DNA from: an uncultured Muribaculaceae bacterium
GTDB taxonomy: Bacteria; Bacteroidota; Bacteroidia; Bacteroidales; Muribaculaceae
Direction: 5' to 3'
Assembly: GCA_947629175.1 (NCBI GenBank)
Contig: CANRCT010000032.1
Coordinates: 1 to 34,731 of the forward strand
Length of the DNA: 34,731 bases
In this document: positions 31,187 to 34,731 of the stretch, one piece after another
How the letters are laid out: each line of letters opens with the position of its first letter
How positions within the stretch are numbered: the first letter of the stretch is position 1
Program-made: the position numbers and the translations under genes
Notes under the pieces: model-generated
What the model saw: only the letters and a program-made list of their open reading frames with translations
Databases searched by the model: none
What the model was told of the DNA's origin: nothing

Positions 31187-32029
31187 TTATTGCCCCCGAT
31201 GTTTCTTTCTAAATTCAGTAGGGTTACAATCTTTGTATTTCTTGAATAGTCTATTCAAATGGCTTTCATCCGTAAAGCCCAATTCCTCTACTATTTCGTT
31301 AATCCTCATTTCGCTGTGTAAAAGCCGACTTTCTACCATTTTCATTTTATAGTCTAAGATATATTGCTGCATGGTTTCATTAGTCTGCTTTTTGAAGTAT
31401 TTCCCAAGATAATTAGGAGAAATGCCAAAATGTTGACTTATAGCTTTGGCTTTTATTTTTTCGGGATAACAAATGTTGGACTGAATGTATTGCAAGATAT
31501 TCAGTGACTTTTCTTCTGAGTTCTCATCTATCTGTTCGGGTAAGAACATGGCAATGTTACGAGCGACAACTATAACAATCGTATTGATTAACTGCGTGAT
31601 AATTTCACTGCTGTATATGTTTCTATTCACATATTCACGGATAATCGCTTCTATCATAGGTTTAACCAGCAATTTGTCAGTTTGATTGCGCAAGATGCAA
31701 CCGGGACGGTGATTAGCGTGTTGCAGTATAAATTCTAACCGTTGTATGTTTTCTGCTCCAAAAACAGCCGAATGAATGTAGATGTCATTGAATTTTATAT
31801 ATACAAACTTTGTGGTAGTGTGAATGTCGAAAGAATGTATATCTCCGGGGGTAATCATGAAAAGATGTCCGTCATGGTACGGAAATTTATTGTTGTTTAT
31901 CCATTGAATACCTGTTCCCGATAGAATATACACCAGTTCAAAAAAGGTGTGGTCGTGTTCCTTTAATTGTGATTCGTCCAGTTCACTGAAACAGATTTCA
32001 AACGGTTGATGTAGATTTTCCCTTTTCAT
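31187..32029 (-). CDS. AraC-family transcriptional regulator
   Basis: A 280-residue regulator. Residues 15-110 form a cupin-like sensing domain (HDHTFFELVYILSGTGIQWIN, FMITPGDIHSFDIH). Residues about 185-275 form the double helix-turn-helix AraC domain: KAKAISQHFGISPNYLGKYFKKQTNETMQQYI, then RINEIVEELGFTDESHLNRLFKKYKDCNPTEFRK. It is transcribed away from the acetyltransferase/HAD genes and is the likely regulator of that divergent unit. Its promoter may use TACCTTTA at 32061-32054, one base off consensus. Codon use is AT-rich compared with the window up to 31 kb, which points to transfer. Confidence 0.92.
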   Translation of the reverse strand: MKRENLHQPFEICFSELDESQLKEHDHTFFELVYILSGTGIQWINNNKFPYHDGHLFMITPGDIHSFDIHTTTKFVYIKFNDIYIHSAVFGAENIQRLEFILQHANHRPGCILRNQTDKLLVKPMIEAIIREYVNRNIYSSEIITQLINTIVIVVARNIAMFLPEQIDENSEEKSLNILQYIQSNICYPEKIKAKAISQHFGISPNYLGKYFKKQTNETMQQYILDYKMKMVESRLLHSEMRINEIVEELGFTDESHLNRLFKKYKDCNPTEFRKKHRGQ

Positions 32030-32106
32030 TTTATCTATTCTGCTATTTAGGCGTAAAGGTACAAATAAATAGAAAAATAATACATATATTTACGCATGAA
32101 TGTGTA

Positions 32107-32114
32107 TAACTTTG
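32107..32114 (+). promoter_or_regulatory. -7 element of the acetyltransferase operon
   Basis: TAACTTTG at 32107-32114, about 42 bases before the ATG at 32156, in the divergent region shared with the AraC regulator. Confidence 0.65.
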
Positions 32115-32155
32115 CCATAAATAAAATAAAGTAGTAACTTTTATCATGATTGGGT

Positions 32156-32755
32156 ATGAAAACGGAATTAGAAAAGTGCTTATCAGGTGAATGGTACGAT
32201 TGCCATGCCCCTGTGTTTAGGGAGTTCAAACGAAGAACACATGAATTATTGTTGAAATACAATTCTTTGCCGTATGAATGTAAGGAAGAAAAGTATGCGA
32301 TATTAAAAGAAATGTTTGAAAGCATTGGCAAGAAAGTTTCAGTGGGACATTCTTTTATATGCGACTATGGTTGCAATATCAGCATAGGCAACAATGTCAG
32401 TATAAATACTGGATGCACTTTTGTGGATTGCAACAAAATCATCATAGGCAATAATGTGTTGATAGCTCCCAATGTGCAAATCTACACGGCTACTCATCCT
32501 ATTGAACTGAATGAGCGATTAACACCGATAGAAGCAGAAAACGGAATAGAATATATCCGTCACACGTATGCCCTGCCTGTTACCATTGAGGACGGTTGTT
32601 GGATTGGCGGTAGTGTCATTATCCTGCCGGGGGTTACTATCGGTCGGGGAAGCGTTATTGGAGCGGGAAGTGTAGTCACCAAATCCATTCCGGCAAACAG
32701 CCTTGCCGTAGGAAATCCATGTAAAGTAATTCGGGAAATCAATACTTCCATATAG
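32156..32755 (+). CDS. Sugar O-acetyltransferase (maltose/galactoside acetyltransferase family)
   Basis: A 199-residue cytosolic enzyme that transfers acetyl from acetyl-CoA to a sugar hydroxyl. The start at 32156 gives the family's usual N-terminus; the frame opens two codons earlier with TTG. An N-terminal Maa domain (TELEKCLSGEWYDCHAPVF...) is followed by left-handed beta-helix hexapeptide repeats (ISIGNNVSINTGCTF, IIIGNNVLIAPNVQIY). The catalytic His lies in TATHPIE, and IGGSVIILPGVTIGRGSVIGAGSVVTKSIPANSLAVGNPCKVIR closes the helix. It is separated by only 2 bases from the HAD phosphatase gene. The real acceptor is unknown. Confidence 0.93.
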   Translation: MKTELEKCLSGEWYDCHAPVFREFKRRTHELLLKYNSLPYECKEEKYAILKEMFESIGKKVSVGHSFICDYGCNISIGNNVSINTGCTFVDCNKIIIGNNVLIAPNVQIYTATHPIELNERLTPIEAENGIEYIRHTYALPVTIEDGCWIGGSVIILPGVTIGRGSVIGAGSVVTKSIPANSLAVGNPCKVIREINTSI

Positions 32756-32757
32756 CC

Positions 32758-33405
32758 ATGATTAAATTAGTCGCTTTCGATTTAGACGGCACGATAGGCA
32801 ATACCTTGCCGATGTGCATACAGGCTTTCAAAAAAGCCACACAACCATATATCAGACATGAATTGTCGGACAAAGAAGTGGTTCATACTTTTGGTCTGAA
32901 TGAAGAAGGCATGATTGGGTGTGTCGTTGATAAACCCTATCGGCAACAGGCATTACATAATTTTTATGTGATTTATAAGGAACTGCATCAGGAAATGTGT
33001 CCGACACCTTTTGAGGGAATACGTGAGTTGATAGCCTTGTTAAAGCAAAAGGATATCATTGTGGTGCTTATAACTGGAAAAGGGATAAACAGTTGTGATA
33101 TAACTCTCAAGCAATTCAATATGAAGGACTCTTTTGCAAAAGTCATTACGGGAAATGCTGAAAGAAACATCAAGTCGGAAGCATTGAAAGGTCTTTTGTA
33201 TGACTATCATTTGGAAGCAAATGAAATCGTATATGTCGGGGATGCACTTTCAGATATAACGGAGTGCAGGAAAGCCAATGTAATGTGCCTGTCTGCCGCT
33301 TGGAATATTTCACACAATGAAGCTACAGCCTTAGAAAGTCGTAACCCTAAAAACGTGTTTTATTCGATACTATCTTTGTCCGAATACCTTAATGCGAGAA
33401 CGTAA
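32758..33405 (+). CDS. HAD-superfamily hydrolase (phosphoglycolate phosphatase-like)
   Basis: A 215-residue phosphatase. Motif I is VAFDLDGTIGNTL with the nucleophile Asp8 and the acid/base Asp10. Motif II is the Thr in VVLITGKGIN, motif III the Lys near IKSEAL, and motif IV is GDALSDITECRKAN. The helical cap lies between residues 15 and 90. Such enzymes dephosphorylate small phosphomonoesters such as phosphoglycolate or sugar phosphates. It starts 2 bases after the acetyltransferase stop, which points to shared sugar or phosphosugar chemistry, but no substrate is evident. Confidence 0.9.
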   Translation: MIKLVAFDLDGTIGNTLPMCIQAFKKATQPYIRHELSDKEVVHTFGLNEEGMIGCVVDKPYRQQALHNFYVIYKELHQEMCPTPFEGIRELIALLKQKDIIVVLITGKGINSCDITLKQFNMKDSFAKVITGNAERNIKSEALKGLLYDYHLEANEIVYVGDALSDITECRKANVMCLSAAWNISHNEATALESRNPKNVFYSILSLSEYLNART

Positions 33406-33454
33406 TTTTAAAATTATAGTTAATCTTATTAATCCAATTAAAAATAGAAACAAT

Positions 33455-34126
33455 ATGAAACAGAGAATTTGCCAAAGTTGTGGTATGTCTATGCCCACAG
33501 ATGATTTGCTGGGAACTCACGGTAACGGATGTTTGTGTACTGAATATTGTTACCACTGCTTCCAAAAAGGATTTTTCACCAACAATTCATTGGAAGAACA
33601 AATCGAACTGAATACCCAACCCGAAAGTTTGGCTGCATTTAATGAAGCGTCAGGAAGTAATTTCACTAAAGAAGAAGCTATCGAAGGACTACGTAAGTTC
33701 CTGCCCACGCTCAAACGCTGGATGCCTATCAGACAGCAGGCTGAATGGGTACTTGAACAATGCGGCTACATCATACTTTCCACTATCAGTGAAAATGGTT
33801 ATCCTCGCCCGGTTGCTATCGACCTATTGCGTCATATTGGTATATCAACTTTATGGATGACAACAGCTTTATCCACAGAAAAGGTAAAACACATCAGACA
33901 AATTTCAAAAGCCGGGGTTTGCTTTGTTCACGAAGCAGACAGTGTTACTCTAACCGGAAAAATAGAAATACTTACTGATGCAGAAACCCGTCGGGACTTT
34001 TGGCAAGACTATATGCTGCACTATTTCCCACAAGGTGTAAACGACCCGGATTATTGCATTCTTTGTTTCCATACTGAAGAAGCTGTTTTGTGGATAGATA
34101 GAAAATTTGAACGCATTGTATTATAA
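33455..34126 (+). CDS. Zinc-ribbon / FMN-binding split-barrel (pyridoxamine 5'-phosphate oxidase-like) protein
   Basis: A 223-residue protein from the ATG at 33455, chosen over an in-frame ATG at 33392 that overlaps the HAD gene. Residues 1-45 form a putative zinc ribbon with CQSCGMSM and CYHCF, with two further Cys in GCLCTEYC. A linker ending LRKFLPTLKRW (about 75-90) follows. The split barrel covers about 95-220: AEWVLEQCGYIILSTISENGYPRPVAID, then VKHIRQISKAGVCFVHEADSVTLTGKIEIL. Such barrels bind FMN or related cofactors and can be oxidases or sensors. The same ribbon-linker module starts the next gene, fused there to an AraC domain. Confidence 0.85.
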   Translation: MKQRICQSCGMSMPTDDLLGTHGNGCLCTEYCYHCFQKGFFTNNSLEEQIELNTQPESLAAFNEASGSNFTKEEAIEGLRKFLPTLKRWMPIRQQAEWVLEQCGYIILSTISENGYPRPVAIDLLRHIGISTLWMTTALSTEKVKHIRQISKAGVCFVHEADSVTLTGKIEILTDAETRRDFWQDYMLHYFPQGVNDPDYCILCFHTEEAVLWIDRKFERIVL

Positions 34127-34221
34127 TGCAACCTATTAGCTTGTTTTATGTACGATAAGACAACTTTTCATACGAAGACAAGAATAGCTATTTAGGGTAA
34201 CTTTTTCTCTGGCTTATTCTG

Positions 34222-34229
34222 TATATTTG
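34222..34229 (+). promoter_or_regulatory. -7 element of the zinc-ribbon/AraC gene
   Basis: TATATTTG at 34222-34229, about 18 bases before the ATG at 34248. No clear -33 element. Confidence 0.5.
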
Positions 34230-34247
34230 CTTTTAAATAAAAGAAAT

Positions 34248-34685
34248 ATGGATATAGATAACGAAAAGAAATATTGCCAAAGTTGTGGTATGCCATTAGA
34301 TATTGAGGGTATTACAGAATATGGAACAAATCCTGATGGTACACTCAATCAGGAATTTTGTTCTTGTTGTTTGAACTCCGGCAAATATCTTTTTAATTTC
34401 TCAATGGAGTACCTCATTTATCTTTGGGGACTTTTCCCCGATTCTTATAATCAAATTGCTGGTACGAATTACAAAAGCGAGGAATTGAGAAATGTGTTAT
34501 CCGACAGGTTACCCAATCTAAAGCGGTGGAAGCAAAAGATAAACACTGCCCATATACACTATGACCTTATAATGAATGTTCAAGAATATATCAACAGGCA
34601 TTTATTTGAGGACTTAAATTGTGACAATTTATCTCATGTAGCTTGTATGTCTATGTATGTACAACCGTCCGCGATAGCGTATTGA
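34248..34685 (+). CDS. Zinc-ribbon / AraC-type regulator, truncated in its DNA-binding domain
   Basis: A 145-residue frame from the ATG at 34248. Residues 8-45 form a zinc ribbon (KKYCQSCGMPL, then FCSCCLNSGKYLF). The linker GTNYKSEELRNVLSDRLPNLKRW matches that of the preceding gene. From about residue 105 an AraC helix-turn-helix begins: MNVQEYINRHLFEDLNCDNLSHVACMSMY. After this the sequence should continue into the recognition helix (usually HLHRIFK), but near 34655 it changes to VQPSAIAY and stops. About four fifths of the AraC DNA-binding domain is missing, so the gene is probably cut by a rearrangement or insertion at the window's end. Confidence 0.75.
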   Translation: MDIDNEKKYCQSCGMPLDIEGITEYGTNPDGTLNQEFCSCCLNSGKYLFNFSMEYLIYLWGLFPDSYNQIAGTNYKSEELRNVLSDRLPNLKRWKQKINTAHIHYDLIMNVQEYINRHLFEDLNCDNLSHVACMSMYVQPSAIAY

Positions 34686-34731
34686 CAAATACAGGGATCC
34701 TGAAGTAATTTTGTGGCCAAAAAGCTATATG

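Overview
The window looks like chromosome from a fairly GC-rich member of the Bacteroidales. The evidence is the promoter -7 element TAnnTTTG in front of many genes, the near absence of Shine-Dalgarno sequences, NVEALA peptides, Bacteroidetes-style LptC and outer-membrane proteins, and a 2-oxoacid:ferredoxin oxidoreductase. The high GC of the core genes suggests Muribaculaceae or a relative; that placement is inference. No rRNA, intact tRNA, CRISPR array, transposase or integrase was found.

Layout. (1) 1-3031: two tandem cassettes, each a small NVEALA-leader peptide overlapping a 6-bladed beta-propeller lipoprotein, with a truncated DUF1573 gene between them. (2) 3032-4131: about 1.1 kb without a credible gene, made of degenerate direct and inverted repeats and purine-rich sequence. 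(3) 4234-9279: secreted GH84 hexosaminidase, lipoate-protein ligase and recA, then a strong terminator. (4) 9404-15356, minus strand: a regulator/membrane-protein pair with a clear operator-promoter, then the run divIC, membrane protein, coaX, outer-membrane protein, lptC, CNNM/CorC-type transporter. (5) 15735-19563: korA, korB and an OmpA-like lipoprotein. (6) 19687-25428: GH3 and GH16 glycosidases (convergent), a SIMPL protein, a META lipoprotein and a TlpA-like thioredoxin with a frameshifted signal peptide. (7) 25624-27915: a RhuM-family gene and an ORF6N gene that end in the same PLD-like domain; the second is frameshifted at a T8 tract. (8) 27975-30515: a secreted GH63/GH37-like glycosidase and a PfkB sugar kinase. 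(9) 30541-31186: a LuxR-type HTH fragment, a cloverleaf-folding element with its own promoter and terminator, a minus-strand promoter and a large hairpin. (10) 31187-34731: a visibly AT-rich, probably transferred block with an AraC regulator divergent from an acetyltransferase, HAD phosphatase, zinc-ribbon/flavin-barrel protein and a broken zinc-ribbon/AraC protein.

Function. Most of the window is housekeeping (DNA repair, cofactor metabolism, envelope biogenesis, ferredoxin-linked central metabolism) mixed with enzymes for host or dietary glycans, as expected for a gut anaerobe. The parts most worth following up are the leader-identical, core-divergent NVEALA cassettes, the RhuM/ORF6N pair with swapped N-termini and a common PLD-like end, the operator pair at 10.33-10.44 kb, the structured element at 30.8 kb at the edge of the AT-rich block, and the zinc-ribbon module fused to two different output domains.
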